Below, piece after piece: positions 44,006 through 55,411 of a stretch of 64,000 bases of DNA. Below the pieces are notes generated by a model. The model saw only the letters and a program-made list of their open reading frames with translations, was not told the origin of the DNA and searched no databases. The translations under genes were made by a program, and so were the position numbers. Where the stretch lies: the NCBI RefSeq assembly GCF_002895435.1, contig NZ_POYJ01000006.1, positions 186,001 to 250,000 of the forward strand, in the 5' to 3' direction. The DNA is from Aquimarina sediminis (lineage in GTDB: Bacteria; Bacteroidota; Bacteroidia; Flavobacteriales; Flavobacteriaceae). Numbering within the stretch: the stretch's first letter is position 1; each line of letters starts with the position of its first letter.

Positions 44006-47000
44006 ATGATTTTAATAAATAGCTATACTTATAGAAAATTCCTATGTTCTACAAAAATTGCCTTTGCGATATTTTTACTATGTATTTCTGGTAATGTATA
44101 CTCGCAAACCCCTAACGTATGTGTTACAGAAAATAATACTGGTACCGCAGACAATGATAACGATACCATATGTGATTTATATGATCTGGATGACGATAAT
44201 GACGGTATTCTGGATGCTGTAGAATGTGGATACCCCCAAGTAATAACAAACGGTAGTTTTGAAGCCGGTAACTTAATGGGTCCCAGGAGATGGGGGCTTA
44301 TACCTGATAACCGGGTAGAAGGCTGGTTTAGTTCCCTTGCCAATAGGCGACTAGAGTTTTGGGGAAGAAACTTTTTGGGAATAACCGCTCCCCAGGGTAA
44401 TATTATAGTAGAACTTAACTCCACTTCTGCTTCAGCTATATATCAATATATAAATGTAAATCCGGGAGATCAAATACTTTGGTCGGTAAGTCATAAAGGA
44501 AGAGCCAGGTTAGAAAGAGCTTCTGTAAGAATCGGAAGAAACTTAGCAACTGCTCCTGTACAAAGGGTAATGGCAACGGGTAGAAGTGCGTGGAGAAGAT
44601 ATGTGGGTACCTATACTGTTCCTGCTGGTCAAACCAACACTATGTTTATTTTACAAACAGTATCACCAGGGGGATCTGTAGGTAATTTAATTGATGATAT
44701 TAGGGTATTTGTAATTAATGGTCCGCCATGTGATGATTTTGACAATGATGGTATAACAAACGACCGTGATTTGGATAGTGATAATGATGGTATCTATGAT
44801 GTTGTAGAAGCTGGAGGAGTTGATGATAATGACGATGGTAGAGCAGATGACAATGATAATAATACGATAAACGCATATTACGGTATTCCTTCTTCTGCAG
44901 GAGATGGAATAACTCCTATCGACACAGGAAACAATGGTTCTTTTGATTTTTTAAATTTAGACAGTGATGAAGATGGGTGTAGTGATGCCGATGAAGCATA
45001 TAACGATCCCGATGCCGATGGTAATGATACCGGAGTATATGGTATAGACCCAGCAACAGTAAACGGTGTTGGTTTGGTTAATGGTGCTCCTTATACAGAT
45101 CCTGTCGTTATCAATTATCCTATATTAAAAGTAACCAAAAGAGTTTTAGACAATAATGGTGTAGATATTACTGGTGGATCTGTAAATCCCGGAGACGAAA
45201 TCTACTATCACCTTACAATAGAAAATCAGGGAGCCGAAGATATAATTAATGCCAGTATAAAAGATGTTCTACCAACAAATGTAGATTTTCATCCTGGAGG
45301 AATAATTGCCGATCCAGGAATTAATACTTCTTACAATGCAACAAATCGAGAAGTTAGTATTACAATTGACAATGCGTATGTAGAACGATTTGATAGTGCA
45401 ATAGAGGTACAGTTTAAGGTAGATGTAGAGTCTAGTTGTTTAGATTTACGCGATGCTTGTTCTAACGAAATAGTAAATACTGCATTAACTAGCTATACCG
45501 GGGCGACCTCTGGTATTAATACAGTAGATGAACCTAGTGTTCTGGGGCAAGACATGTGCTTGTTTGATAATGAAGGCGCTTCAACAGTTATTATTGACTT
45601 ATCAAATTGCGATGGTAATTTTGACGCTTTTTTATGTACCAATGCTATAGACCTTACTGCCGGTGCAGGTTTTCCTAATTATACGTGGACAGATCTCAGT
45701 ACAGGCAATGTTGTTGGTAATTCGCAGGTGCTAACTGTTAACTCTGGAGGTCAATACAGAGTAGAGAAAAAAGGAAACTCTAGTTGTCCAGATTTAATCG
45801 AAACTTGGACGGTTACTGCATTTAATACTGTTGTAAACCCAATCGTTTCTATTGCAAATGATCCTGGAGTTAATGGTAATGTGCGCACATGTGCTATTAC
45901 GGGAGATGTTTTGCCAGAGATTTTTTTATGTGGTGCTACTGCCGGACAATATTTAGATTCTGGTTTTGTAGATGCTCAAAGTATCATATGGGAACGATTA
46001 GATGAGACGGCATGCCCATCGGTTACAAGAGATATCAATTGCCCTACATTTGATAGTGCTTGTGACTCTGGATGGACACAGGTTAATGCTGCCAGAGATT
46101 ATACCGTTACCCAAGCGGGAGAATATAGAATACGAGTACTGTTTAAAGGTAATTGTGAGATCAACTTTTATTTTAATGTTTATAAAAACAATTTCGAACC
46201 TAATCTGGTAAGCGTACTGGATATCATATGTGACACTCCTGGTACTCTTCGAGTTCAGAATTCTTCAAATCAATATGAGTATCAATTAATCACTCCAGTA
46301 ACCAATACTACTATTGGATATCAGTCTTCTCCAGAGTTTTCGGGATTAACAGAAGAAGGAACCTATACTGTTAATGTACGTCAAAACAATGGATTATCAA
46401 CAGCATGTGTATTTCAGGCAACCAAATTTATGGAGATTTCAGAATCTGTTGTTAAGGTTACTCCTACTCCTCCAAGTTGTCCTGATGATACAGGCGAAGT
46501 TTTGATTCAGGTTACCGATGGAGGTCCAAATTACATTTATCGTATTAGTAGTACGACCAATACATTTAGTACATCTGAAGGGCCTACATTAACTACAAAT
46601 CATATTTTTAATGGACTTAATCCAGACACCTATGATATAGAAGTACTTTCATTTAATGGAGACTGTATAGATAGTCAAACTGTTGTCGTTGATTCTCCAT
46701 CAGAATTCAAGGCAATATCATCGCTTAAAAGAGATCTAAGTTGTAATACTAATTACCAACCAGATCCTAATTTGAATGACCCTACACAACCTTATGATCC
46801 GGATGAATTCATTGCAATTGCACAAATTAATGTAACCGGAGGCACAGGACCTTTTGAGTATAGTACAAGTAGTACGATGACTCCATTACTAACCAATCAA
46901 CCAGGCACAACAGATGAATTCAGGTTTACTACAGATGGTATCTACCCAATTTATGTAAGAGATACCAGCACTGGATGTGTTATTCCTGCAGGATCAGTTA

Positions 47001-50000
47001 CTGTAAGTGCATATGAGCAATTACAAGCTACTTTTTCTGGGATTGATCCCTTATGTCCTGGAGAAAACGGCTCTGCATACGTAGAAGTAACATCAGGAGA
47101 AGGTCCCTTTATTTATGTATTAGATAACAACTTATTTGTTGGACCTACCAATACTCCCAATCACACCTTTGCTAATGTAGCCCCCGGCAGTCATTCGGTT
47201 ATTATATTTGATCGTTTTAGCTGTCAGATTTCAAAAAGCACTTCTGTAACAGATGCTACTGCAATAACTGCAGATATCGCAATTACTAGAGCATACAGAT
47301 GTGGAACTACAGCTACCATTAGCGTTACTAACGTACAATCAGGAAATGGCACATATCAATATAGTATTGATGGTACAGATTTTACGAATACCACAGGTGT
47401 TTTTACAGGGTTAACAGATGGAGTATATACTGTATTTGTTAGAGATACTGATACCAATCTTTGTCCGGTAAATTTGGGGCAGCTTACTGTTGCTCCATTA
47501 AAAAAGGTAATCGATATGGAGTTTAGTCAATCTCAACCCCAATGTCCTGCACTTACCACCGATTTAACAATCACACCAACTATCCAAAATGGTCCTGGTG
47601 CAGTACAATATCAAATTACTGCTCCTGCAGGAAAAGAAAGACCATGGCAAGCATCGAATGTATTTGCTGGTTTATCCACAGGAGAAACTTATGTTATCGA
47701 ATCCAGAACAACAGAAGATAATTGTGTTTATAAAGAAAGTATTAGTATTGATGATGCAGATCAAATAGTTATCCTTACTATGGTTACGGCACAGCCAACA
47801 TGTAAATCTGATGAGGATGGTTATTTTACAATCAATATATCCGACGTTGACCTTACTTCTACTACTTATAACTATGAGGTTACAGGAGGTACTATAACAG
47901 GTTCTCAAACAGGTGGTCCACTAACCGATACATCATTAACTATAAATGGTCTGGGTGCAGGTACCTACACCATCGTAGTAACAGATACCACTACAAATTG
48001 TGAAGCTACAGATACCGTTATTATCAACGAGCCTAATGCTGTCTCTATTGATACTATAGATATCACTCCGCTTACTTGTATTCAGGATGCTATTATTAAT
48101 GTTACCGCCTCAGGGGGTAATGGTGGTATTACCTATGAATTATTAAATAGTGCTAACACTTCGGTTGCCGGACCGCAATCGGGTAATGTTTTTACTGTTA
48201 GTACTGCAGACACCTATACTATTGTTGTTGCAGATAAAAAAGGTTGTAAAGTAAACAGTACTGCTGTAATAACAACTCCTGCTGCTATTTCTGCTAGCAT
48301 AGACACAGGATCTGATCTTTGTTATGATACGACCAATCAAGCACAAATAGACATTACCATAACCGGAGGTACAGCTCCTTTTACTTATTCTGTGAATGCT
48401 GGTACAAACACAAATGTTGTAGGTACTACAATATCTCTAAGTGGACTTACGCCAGATACCTACAATATAGTCATTACTGATGCTAACGGTTGTGAAGCAA
48501 CAGTTAGCCAAACCATTGCTCCACAGATAACGGCTAGTGCCAGTCTTACAAAAGATCTAGATTGTTCTGCTAGTCCTAATGGGGTGATTGCGATTGCCAC
48601 TACTGGTGGAGCAGCTGCTATAGCTTTTGAAGTTAGCTCAGATGGAGGAACGACCTATTCTTCTATTGCAAGTGCTACCTATACAACAGGAACTGCAGGT
48701 ACATATCAGTTCAAAGCTATTGATGCCAATGGTTGTGAAGCAATTACAAACAGTATTATTATAACTCCGGCTACAACACCTGTTGCCAATGCTACAGGAA
48801 TATCTCCTACTTGTATAGGAGCAACCAATGGAAGTGTTACTATTACAATTGATACTACGGTAGGAGTTCCTCCCTATCAAATCAATTTTAATAATCTGGG
48901 ATATAGCAGTCAAACCACATATGGTGGATTAACAGCGGGTACCTACCCTTATACCGTTCGTGATGCCAAAGGGTGCTTTATTGCTCCTTCACAAAACTAT
49001 ATTTTATCAGATCCGGATCCTATTACCTTGGGTGGATCAAATGTAGTTAATATTACTTGTGATAAAGCAACCGGAACAACTAATGGATCTATAGAAGTAA
49101 CAGGGGTAACAGGAGGTACAGGTACATACGACTACACATTACTACGACCAGATAACTCGGTTGTTGCCATTCCTGGAAATCCGATATTGGGGACTACTAC
49201 AGATAATGCTTTATTTAGCGATCTAGTATTTGGAGATTACATCCTTAAAATATCGGATACTAATGGGTGTGCATTTACATTTGATTTTAAGATTATTACG
49301 GCACCTATATTTACGGTTACAGAATCTGCTCCTACTACCACTTGTACTGGTGGAGTAACTGTAGACATAGAGGTATTTGATGGTGTAGGACCGTTTAACA
49401 TTAGAGAATACCCTAATGGTACATATGGAGCTTTAAACGCCGGACCAGTATCATCTGGAACACCGCAAGAAAGAAATCACCAATTTACCAATTTGGCATT
49501 TGATACTCCTTTTACGTATCAAATTATAGATACGGATTCTGGTTGTACCGATATTAGAACAATAACTCCGCAACCAAGCCCATCATCTATTGCCATAACT
49601 GCCACAGAGACTCCTGTGAGTTGTAATGGGTTGGCAGATGCCAGTATTGCTTATGAAATTACAGGGTATACTGGTAATGAACTAACCTATGAGTTATATA
49701 GCGTAATTGATCTCAATAACAATATTGCGGGTTCTTATACATTTAGTAACGGAAACGCACAAACTGGATTAACAGGAAGTGCTGCAACAGGAACTGTAAG
49801 CACATTATCTCCTGGTAAATACTTGTTTAGAGTACGAGAAACAGACGGTAGTGTAGCAGCACCTTGTAATGCTGCCATACAATTTACAATTACCGAACCT
49901 GAAATTCTGGAACTTAGAAAAGATAGTCAGGAAATTGGTTTCTGTTCAAAGCCACCAGAATTAGTAATGACAGCTACGGGAGGAACCGCTCCATTTACTT

Positions 50001-53000
50001 TTATTGCTAATGATGGCACAACCGATGTAGCTTCAAATACGAGTGGAATATTTAACACTCTTGCTGCGGGATCTTATACAATCCGTGTTCAAGATGCTAA
50101 TGGTTGTGCAGGTAGCACTACCGTACCTGTAGTCTTAACTGCTATTGCTGATCCAGTTTTGAGCCCTATCGCGGCATATACCAATTGTAATTTTGGCACA
50201 GGATATACTTTTACCGTAAATGCTACGGGAACAGATCAGCTATCATATAGTATAGATGGGGTTAGTTTTGTAGATGATGGTGCAAGTCATGATTTTACTG
50301 TTACCAACCCAGGAAACTATACCGTAACTGTACGTGACCCAAGAGGATGTACAGATACCCAAACGATAAACATCAATGAAGATTTAGTGGTAACTGCAGA
50401 TTTTGATAGTGAACCCACATGTACTACCGGAGAGGATATTACTGTTACGGTAACAGGAGGGTCTGACTTCTCTTCAAATCCTGCTAATTTTACGTTTACA
50501 CTTACTGGAACTGATATTGATGGTAATACTATAAATACCACTCAAAATGGAAATAATATATTTGCTAGTATTTCAGCAGGAAATTATAGCGTATCTGTTA
50601 CAGACACAGGTGTTAATGCTACAGGATGTACTAGTTCTACAACAGTAGCTCGAGTATATACAGATCCTGTATTAGCACTTTCTGATAGCGGTAATGTTTC
50701 TTGTAATAGTGGAACAGATGGATTTATTTTGGTGGATCTACAAGCAAACACAGATCTTGATAATCCATTTACTTATCAGTTATGGGATATTGCTGCAAAC
50801 ACTCAGGTAGGAAGTGATCAAATTGACAATCCACTTTTTGAAAATCTTGCGGCAAACAATTATAGAGTTATTGTGACCTCATCCTTTGGTTGTCAGGATA
50901 CATTAGAGCCAATTGCTATTACAGAACCTGCTACTCTTACGGCAACTGCCACAGCAAATGACTATAGCTGTAATGCTACAAACAATCAGATATTACCTAC
51001 CATTACTGTAGATATCGTTGGTGGGACACCTCCGTATAATGTAAGCTATACAGGAGCCCTTAGTGGTACAAACTTAGCAGTCACCGGAAATAGCTTTACA
51101 ATTGATGCAAACACCCCTGGTAATTATACCATCTCGGTAACAGACGATAATGGTTGTAGTTATGCTATCACACCAATAACAACGATACCCGCGTTACCGG
51201 TTATGACAAATCCAGTCGTGAATCAGGTTACAGCAATTGATTGTAACACTAATCTAGAAAGTGTTACTGTCGCTATCGATGGTGGAACAGGTCCTTTTGA
51301 TATCACAGAAGTAAATAATGCAGTTCCGGCACAAAATAATATAGCTTCTGGTGGAGCTACCACTACAAGTGGTACGTTCTCTTTGGCTGGTCCAAATAAC
51401 TATATGTTTAGTATTTATGATCAAGGAACAGGATGTTCGATTAACACTGCTAGTTATGAGATAGGAGCCTATGATACTATTGCCGTTTCAATAGACAGTG
51501 GTAGTGGTAAAAGTTGTTTTAATACAACTCCTGCTGATGGCTCTATAACGATATCTGTTACAGGTCATACAGGTGCTTATAACTATAACGTTACTAATCT
51601 AACTACAACGGTGACTACAAATGGTACAGGAGACACCACCGTGCAAAACCCATTGGTAATTGCCGGTCAGGACTCTGGTAATATCCAGATTACTGTTACA
51701 GATCCGATATCGGGATGTACTACAGATTCTAACATATATACCATAGCTCCATCTCCTGTTTTAGATCTATCTGTTAACATTATCGTTGCCGGATATTGTA
51801 ATGGCAATGACAATGGGGCAATAGAAGCTTCTGCAACCGGAGGTACTGGAGAAAAACTATATCGCCTGGAGGATGCCTCTGGAACACCAATGATGCCTTA
51901 TGACACGTTCAGCAATACTACTATTTTTGAAAACCTAAGTCATTCTCCTGCCGGAACTACCTATCAGGTACGTACCCAGGATGAGAATGGTTGTGAGACT
52001 ACAGATACCGTAACGCTTACTTCTCCACTTCCTATTACTATTACCTCTGCTCCCGACAGTACTTTGGATTGTGCAGATAGTACCGATGGGATCATAACAG
52101 TTACTGCAGGAGGAGGACAAGGAGCAGGTACGTATTTCTTTACTCTTACATACCCTGATGGATCGCAAGGAACCCCAGTAACTAGTACTACAGCTTCGCA
52201 TTCGTTCACTAATTTACCAGAAGGAAATTATACCGTGACCGTTTCAGACAACCTTAATTGTGAAGTATCTCAGGCTGTTACTATTGATACCCTACCAGAG
52301 GTAACCTTAACTATAGAAACCGTGAGAACACCTAGCTGCGCTAATCAGACTTCTGATGTAGAAGTATTAGCAGCAGGAGGAACACCACCGTATGAATATA
52401 GTGCTGACGGAACCACATATACTCCTTCTACTACAAATCCATACTTATTTACCAATCTGGTAGCTGGTGATTATGCCTTTTATGTAAAGGACAGTAATGG
52501 ATGTATTTCAAAAGTTTCTAATACCATATCAGTAAATCCAATTGAAAACCTAGGAGTAACTTTGGATGTAAGCAACATAGAGATTATTTGCTTTGGAGAA
52601 AACACGGCTTCTGTTAATGCAACAGTTACTGGTGGATTAGGTAATTATATATATTCATTAACAGGGATTGATTACTTAGGTAACGCAATAAACCACCCTG
52701 CTCAAAGCACAAGTTTCTTTGGAGATTTATTGGCGGGGAATTATACCTATAGTGTAACCAGTGAAGATTGTGGTCCTGAGACCGTAGATTTTGAAGTAAC
52801 GCAATCTACAGAGTTTTCTGCTACAGAAAGCCATACCAATATAGGTTGTTTTGGTAACGAAGATGGAACCATTACCATAACGGCTACAGGAGGTAATCCT
52901 ATGTATAACTATTCATTATATGATAGTAGTGGTAATGCATTATTTTTATTTATCGAAGATGATAGTGACGGAACTCTGGGGACACATACTTTTGAAGGAT

Positions 53001-54196
53001 TATCCGCAGATACCTATAGAGTAGAATTAGCAGATCATAAAGGATGTCCTTTCCTTATAGAAGATATCATTATTGAGGCTCCAACAGAAATAGTACCAGT
53101 AGTACTATCTACAACACCAGAACTTTGTGTAGGTGATGCCAACGGAACTGCTACCGTATCTATATCAGGAGGAGTAGTTGGACCTGATCCCCTAGCCCCT
53201 GTATATTACTGGAGTATTACTGGTGTAGATTCTAGTTTCCAGTTAGTTTCTGATGCGACTAATCTGGTGATCCAGAATCTTCCTGGTGGAACGACAACGC
53301 TATTTATTAGAGATTATAACAATAGTTCAGATTGTCAGGCTGCTATCAATCTGGATGTTCAGCCTGGTATTGTTATCAATGCTACACTTAGCACCTCTAT
53401 GGACTGCCCAGTAGTAGATTTAGAAACAAATCAGGTACTAAAAGATCCTGTATATCATGTTGATTTTACATTAAGTGATGATTCGGCAACGACAAATGTA
53501 ATTTATAGTCTAACCGGAATTAACGGAACCACTACTCCTACTCCTAATGATAACCTAGACGGATCATTTATTGTACCTCCGGGAGAATACAGAGGTACTA
53601 TCCTAAGTAGTAGTGGTTGTGAAACAACAGTAGGTGATATTACTGTAGAAGAATACACACCGCTTACACCTCCTGTTGCCAGAGCAAGTGGAAATACTTT
53701 TGACATAAATGAATATGAAATCGTATTCCCGGGAATACATGAAGATGCCGTTCCAGATTACATCTACTTCATCACTTTTATAGATGGTGATGGTATTGAG
53801 ACAGAATTAGAGTCTAACAAATTTGTGATTCGCCACACCGGAAATTACAAGATTAGAGTAGTCGACAGTACCGGTTGTGAGGTATCATATACAAGATTAC
53901 TTACTTATATCAACCTGATCATACCTAACTATTATGATGCCGACGGTGGAGCCTCATGGTATCCTGATCAGATATCAGAAAACGAAGATGATCCTTTCTA
54001 TTTCCAAAATATTGAAGTAAAAATCTTTGATCGATATGGTAGATTATTAGCCGAATACAAAGGAGACCATAGAGATGATGGTTGGAAAGGTTTACATAAT
54101 GGGAAAGAATTACCATCAGGAGATTACTGGTATTTCATTGTTCTCAATGATGCAGAAAACAAAAAATTCACTGGGCACTTTACTTTACATAGATAG
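44006..54196 (+). CDS. sprB-like: giant SprB-type adhesin with T9SS type B C-terminal domain
   Basis: 3396 residues. Signal peptide (KIAFAIFLLCISGNVYSQ) is followed by calcium-binding Asp-rich TSP3 repeats (NDNDTICDLYDLDDDNDGIL; DNDGITNDRDLDSDNDGIYD), a carbohydrate-binding-like region after NGSFEAGN, and a DUF11 domain (about 372-478). Residues about 815-3225 hold roughly thirty SprB repeats (Cys ... G.I.I...GG...Y......G.Y.V.V.D..GC), and the C-terminal about 90 residues are the gliding-motility C-terminal domain: NYYDADGG, IEVKIFDRYGRLLAEYKG, LPSGDYWYFIVL. SprB-like proteins are exported by the type IX system and move along the cell surface. The PorP/SprF partner follows at once. Confidence 0.93.
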   Translation: MILINSYTYRKFLCSTKIAFAIFLLCISGNVYSQTPNVCVTENNTGTADNDNDTICDLYDLDDDNDGILDAVECGYPQVITNGSFEAGNLMGPRRWGLIPDNRVEGWFSSLANRRLEFWGRNFLGITAPQGNIIVELNSTSASAIYQYINVNPGDQILWSVSHKGRARLERASVRIGRNLATAPVQRVMATGRSAWRRYVGTYTVPAGQTNTMFILQTVSPGGSVGNLIDDIRVFVINGPPCDDFDNDGITNDRDLDSDNDGIYDVVEAGGVDDNDDGRADDNDNNTINAYYGIPSSAGDGITPIDTGNNGSFDFLNLDSDEDGCSDADEAYNDPDADGNDTGVYGIDPATVNGVGLVNGAPYTDPVVINYPILKVTKRVLDNNGVDITGGSVNPGDEIYYHLTIENQGAEDIINASIKDVLPTNVDFHPGGIIADPGINTSYNATNREVSITIDNAYVERFDSAIEVQFKVDVESSCLDLRDACSNEIVNTALTSYTGATSGINTVDEPSVLGQDMCLFDNEGASTVIIDLSNCDGNFDAFLCTNAIDLTAGAGFPNYTWTDLSTGNVVGNSQVLTVNSGGQYRVEKKGNSSCPDLIETWTVTAFNTVVNPIVSIANDPGVNGNVRTCAITGDVLPEIFLCGATAGQYLDSGFVDAQSIIWERLDETACPSVTRDINCPTFDSACDSGWTQVNAARDYTVTQAGEYRIRVLFKGNCEINFYFNVYKNNFEPNLVSVLDIICDTPGTLRVQNSSNQYEYQLITPVTNTTIGYQSSPEFSGLTEEGTYTVNVRQNNGLSTACVFQATKFMEISESVVKVTPTPPSCPDDTGEVLIQVTDGGPNYIYRISSTTNTFSTSEGPTLTTNHIFNGLNPDTYDIEVLSFNGDCIDSQTVVVDSPSEFKAISSLKRDLSCNTNYQPDPNLNDPTQPYDPDEFIAIAQINVTGGTGPFEYSTSSTMTPLLTNQPGTTDEFRFTTDGIYPIYVRDTSTGCVIPAGSVTVSAYEQLQATFSGIDPLCPGENGSAYVEVTSGEGPFIYVLDNNLFVGPTNTPNHTFANVAPGSHSVIIFDRFSCQISKSTSVTDATAITADIAITRAYRCGTTATISVTNVQSGNGTYQYSIDGTDFTNTTGVFTGLTDGVYTVFVRDTDTNLCPVNLGQLTVAPLKKVIDMEFSQSQPQCPALTTDLTITPTIQNGPGAVQYQITAPAGKERPWQASNVFAGLSTGETYVIESRTTEDNCVYKESISIDDADQIVILTMVTAQPTCKSDEDGYFTINISDVDLTSTTYNYEVTGGTITGSQTGGPLTDTSLTINGLGAGTYTIVVTDTTTNCEATDTVIINEPNAVSIDTIDITPLTCIQDAIINVTASGGNGGITYELLNSANTSVAGPQSGNVFTVSTADTYTIVVADKKGCKVNSTAVITTPAAISASIDTGSDLCYDTTNQAQIDITITGGTAPFTYSVNAGTNTNVVGTTISLSGLTPDTYNIVITDANGCEATVSQTIAPQITASASLTKDLDCSASPNGVIAIATTGGAAAIAFEVSSDGGTTYSSIASATYTTGTAGTYQFKAIDANGCEAITNSIIITPATTPVANATGISPTCIGATNGSVTITIDTTVGVPPYQINFNNLGYSSQTTYGGLTAGTYPYTVRDAKGCFIAPSQNYILSDPDPITLGGSNVVNITCDKATGTTNGSIEVTGVTGGTGTYDYTLLRPDNSVVAIPGNPILGTTTDNALFSDLVFGDYILKISDTNGCAFTFDFKIITAPIFTVTESAPTTTCTGGVTVDIEVFDGVGPFNIREYPNGTYGALNAGPVSSGTPQERNHQFTNLAFDTPFTYQIIDTDSGCTDIRTITPQPSPSSIAITATETPVSCNGLADASIAYEITGYTGNELTYELYSVIDLNNNIAGSYTFSNGNAQTGLTGSAATGTVSTLSPGKYLFRVRETDGSVAAPCNAAIQFTITEPEILELRKDSQEIGFCSKPPELVMTATGGTAPFTFIANDGTTDVASNTSGIFNTLAAGSYTIRVQDANGCAGSTTVPVVLTAIADPVLSPIAAYTNCNFGTGYTFTVNATGTDQLSYSIDGVSFVDDGASHDFTVTNPGNYTVTVRDPRGCTDTQTININEDLVVTADFDSEPTCTTGEDITVTVTGGSDFSSNPANFTFTLTGTDIDGNTINTTQNGNNIFASISAGNYSVSVTDTGVNATGCTSSTTVARVYTDPVLALSDSGNVSCNSGTDGFILVDLQANTDLDNPFTYQLWDIAANTQVGSDQIDNPLFENLAANNYRVIVTSSFGCQDTLEPIAITEPATLTATATANDYSCNATNNQILPTITVDIVGGTPPYNVSYTGALSGTNLAVTGNSFTIDANTPGNYTISVTDDNGCSYAITPITTIPALPVMTNPVVNQVTAIDCNTNLESVTVAIDGGTGPFDITEVNNAVPAQNNIASGGATTTSGTFSLAGPNNYMFSIYDQGTGCSINTASYEIGAYDTIAVSIDSGSGKSCFNTTPADGSITISVTGHTGAYNYNVTNLTTTVTTNGTGDTTVQNPLVIAGQDSGNIQITVTDPISGCTTDSNIYTIAPSPVLDLSVNIIVAGYCNGNDNGAIEASATGGTGEKLYRLEDASGTPMMPYDTFSNTTIFENLSHSPAGTTYQVRTQDENGCETTDTVTLTSPLPITITSAPDSTLDCADSTDGIITVTAGGGQGAGTYFFTLTYPDGSQGTPVTSTTASHSFTNLPEGNYTVTVSDNLNCEVSQAVTIDTLPEVTLTIETVRTPSCANQTSDVEVLAAGGTPPYEYSADGTTYTPSTTNPYLFTNLVAGDYAFYVKDSNGCISKVSNTISVNPIENLGVTLDVSNIEIICFGENTASVNATVTGGLGNYIYSLTGIDYLGNAINHPAQSTSFFGDLLAGNYTYSVTSEDCGPETVDFEVTQSTEFSATESHTNIGCFGNEDGTITITATGGNPMYNYSLYDSSGNALFLFIEDDSDGTLGTHTFEGLSADTYRVELADHKGCPFLIEDIIIEAPTEIVPVVLSTTPELCVGDANGTATVSISGGVVGPDPLAPVYYWSITGVDSSFQLVSDATNLVIQNLPGGTTTLFIRDYNNSSDCQAAINLDVQPGIVINATLSTSMDCPVVDLETNQVLKDPVYHVDFTLSDDSATTNVIYSLTGINGTTTPTPNDNLDGSFIVPPGEYRGTILSSSGCETTVGDITVEEYTPLTPPVARASGNTFDINEYEIVFPGIHEDAVPDYIYFITFIDGDGIETELESNKFVIRHTGNYKIRVVDSTGCEVSYTRLLTYINLIIPNYYDADGGASWYPDQISENEDDPFYFQNIEVKIFDRYGRLLAEYKGDHRDDGWKGLHNGKELPSGDYWYFIVLNDAENKKFTGHFTLHR

Positions 54197-54198
54197 AA

Positions 54199-55191
54199 AT
54201 GATAGAAATGACAGAAAAGAGAAATAACAGAAGATATATTGTGCTTGTGACTATAGCCCTTTGTGTAATGATCAGCAACAAAAGTTATGGTCAGGAGTTT
54301 TTTGCTCCTATCCAGAATCAGTATATAGCCGATAACCCTTATTTGATCTCTAGTGCTTATGCCGGAATAGGAAATTGCTGGCAGGTTCGTGCTTCTGGAT
54401 TTGAACAGTGGGTAAATATCCCAGAGTCTCCCAGTACGCAATCTCTATCTGTAGACGGTAGAATAACAGATCGCTCTGGAGTCGGAGGAACACTTTTTAA
54501 TGATAAAAACGGAGAAACTTCTCAAAAAGGAATTCAATTATCCTTTGCTCATCATTTAACCCTAAGCGGTGATGAACAGTATCTTTCCTTTGGACTTAGT
54601 TATAAGTACACTCAGTTTACCATTTCTTCAAATGGCTTTACCAATGGAAATCCAGACAACCCTATTAATCCGGGATTAGAGAACATAAGAGTAACAGATT
54701 CTAATTTTGATATTGGAGTATTATATAGGTTAGGCAGGTTTTTTCTAAATGTAAATGCGATAAATTTATTGAATAAAAAGATTGATGATTTTAGTGCCAC
54801 AGAACCCACTTCTATTCGTAACTATTATGTATACTCAGGTTATACGTTTAATGGAGCAAATAGAGATCTCGAAATTGAGCCTTCTATATTGTATCAGAAT
54901 TTTATAGGCGACGGAAGAAGCACTTCAGATTTTAATCTAAAAGTAAGAAAGATGCACAGAGGAGATTACTATTGGGCAGGACTTAGCCTTAGAACGTTGA
55001 TCGATCAGGATTTTAAACCTTTATCCCTCTCTCCTATGATAGGAACAAAAAAGCGTAATTTTTATATCGCCTATGGCTATCAGGTTAACCTTAATGAAAT
55101 ATATAATGCCAGTACCTTGGCAGGATCACATCTTATCACATTAGGGATAGATTTTAGTTGTAGAAAAAGTAAATGTGGTTGTACGTACTAG
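54199..55191 (+). CDS. sprF-like: PorP/SprF family type IX secretion membrane protein
   Basis: 330 residues, signal peptide ending NKSYGQ (ATG 54208 is a close alternative start), starting 2 bp after the adhesin stop. The mature part begins FFAPIQNQYIADNPYLISSAYAGIG, the PorP/SprF opening, runs as outer-membrane strands, and ends LGIDFSCRKSKCGCTY, the characteristic Cys-rich end of the family. SprF-type proteins are needed for secretion or surface anchoring of the adjacent SprB-type adhesin, so this gene is its dedicated partner. Translational coupling is likely. Confidence 0.95.
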   Translation: MIEMTEKRNNRRYIVLVTIALCVMISNKSYGQEFFAPIQNQYIADNPYLISSAYAGIGNCWQVRASGFEQWVNIPESPSTQSLSVDGRITDRSGVGGTLFNDKNGETSQKGIQLSFAHHLTLSGDEQYLSFGLSYKYTQFTISSNGFTNGNPDNPINPGLENIRVTDSNFDIGVLYRLGRFFLNVNAINLLNKKIDDFSATEPTSIRNYYVYSGYTFNGANRDLEIEPSILYQNFIGDGRSTSDFNLKVRKMHRGDYYWAGLSLRTLIDQDFKPLSLSPMIGTKKRNFYIAYGYQVNLNEIYNASTLAGSHLITLGIDFSCRKSKCGCTY

Positions 55192-55411
55192 TATGAGTTA
55201 TGCTCAACCCGGGTTATGAGAAAATCTTAAAATATTAACACAAAAACTACATCAAGGGGTACTTCTATATGTGGGGTTTTATCTATTTTGGAGATTTAGA
55301 TGTTATTTTTTAACAGAAATTGTTAATTTTAGTGACTCTCCTTTTTGGGCATGCTTTAACACCCTATATTTCTTTTTTGGGTTAAAGTCTACATGCCAAA
55401 AAGTTCAAAGT

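Noticed and set aside
46400..53700. Regularly repeated DNA resembling a repeat array
   Set aside because: It is protein-coding SprB repeats with varied DNA, not CRISPR; no cas genes.
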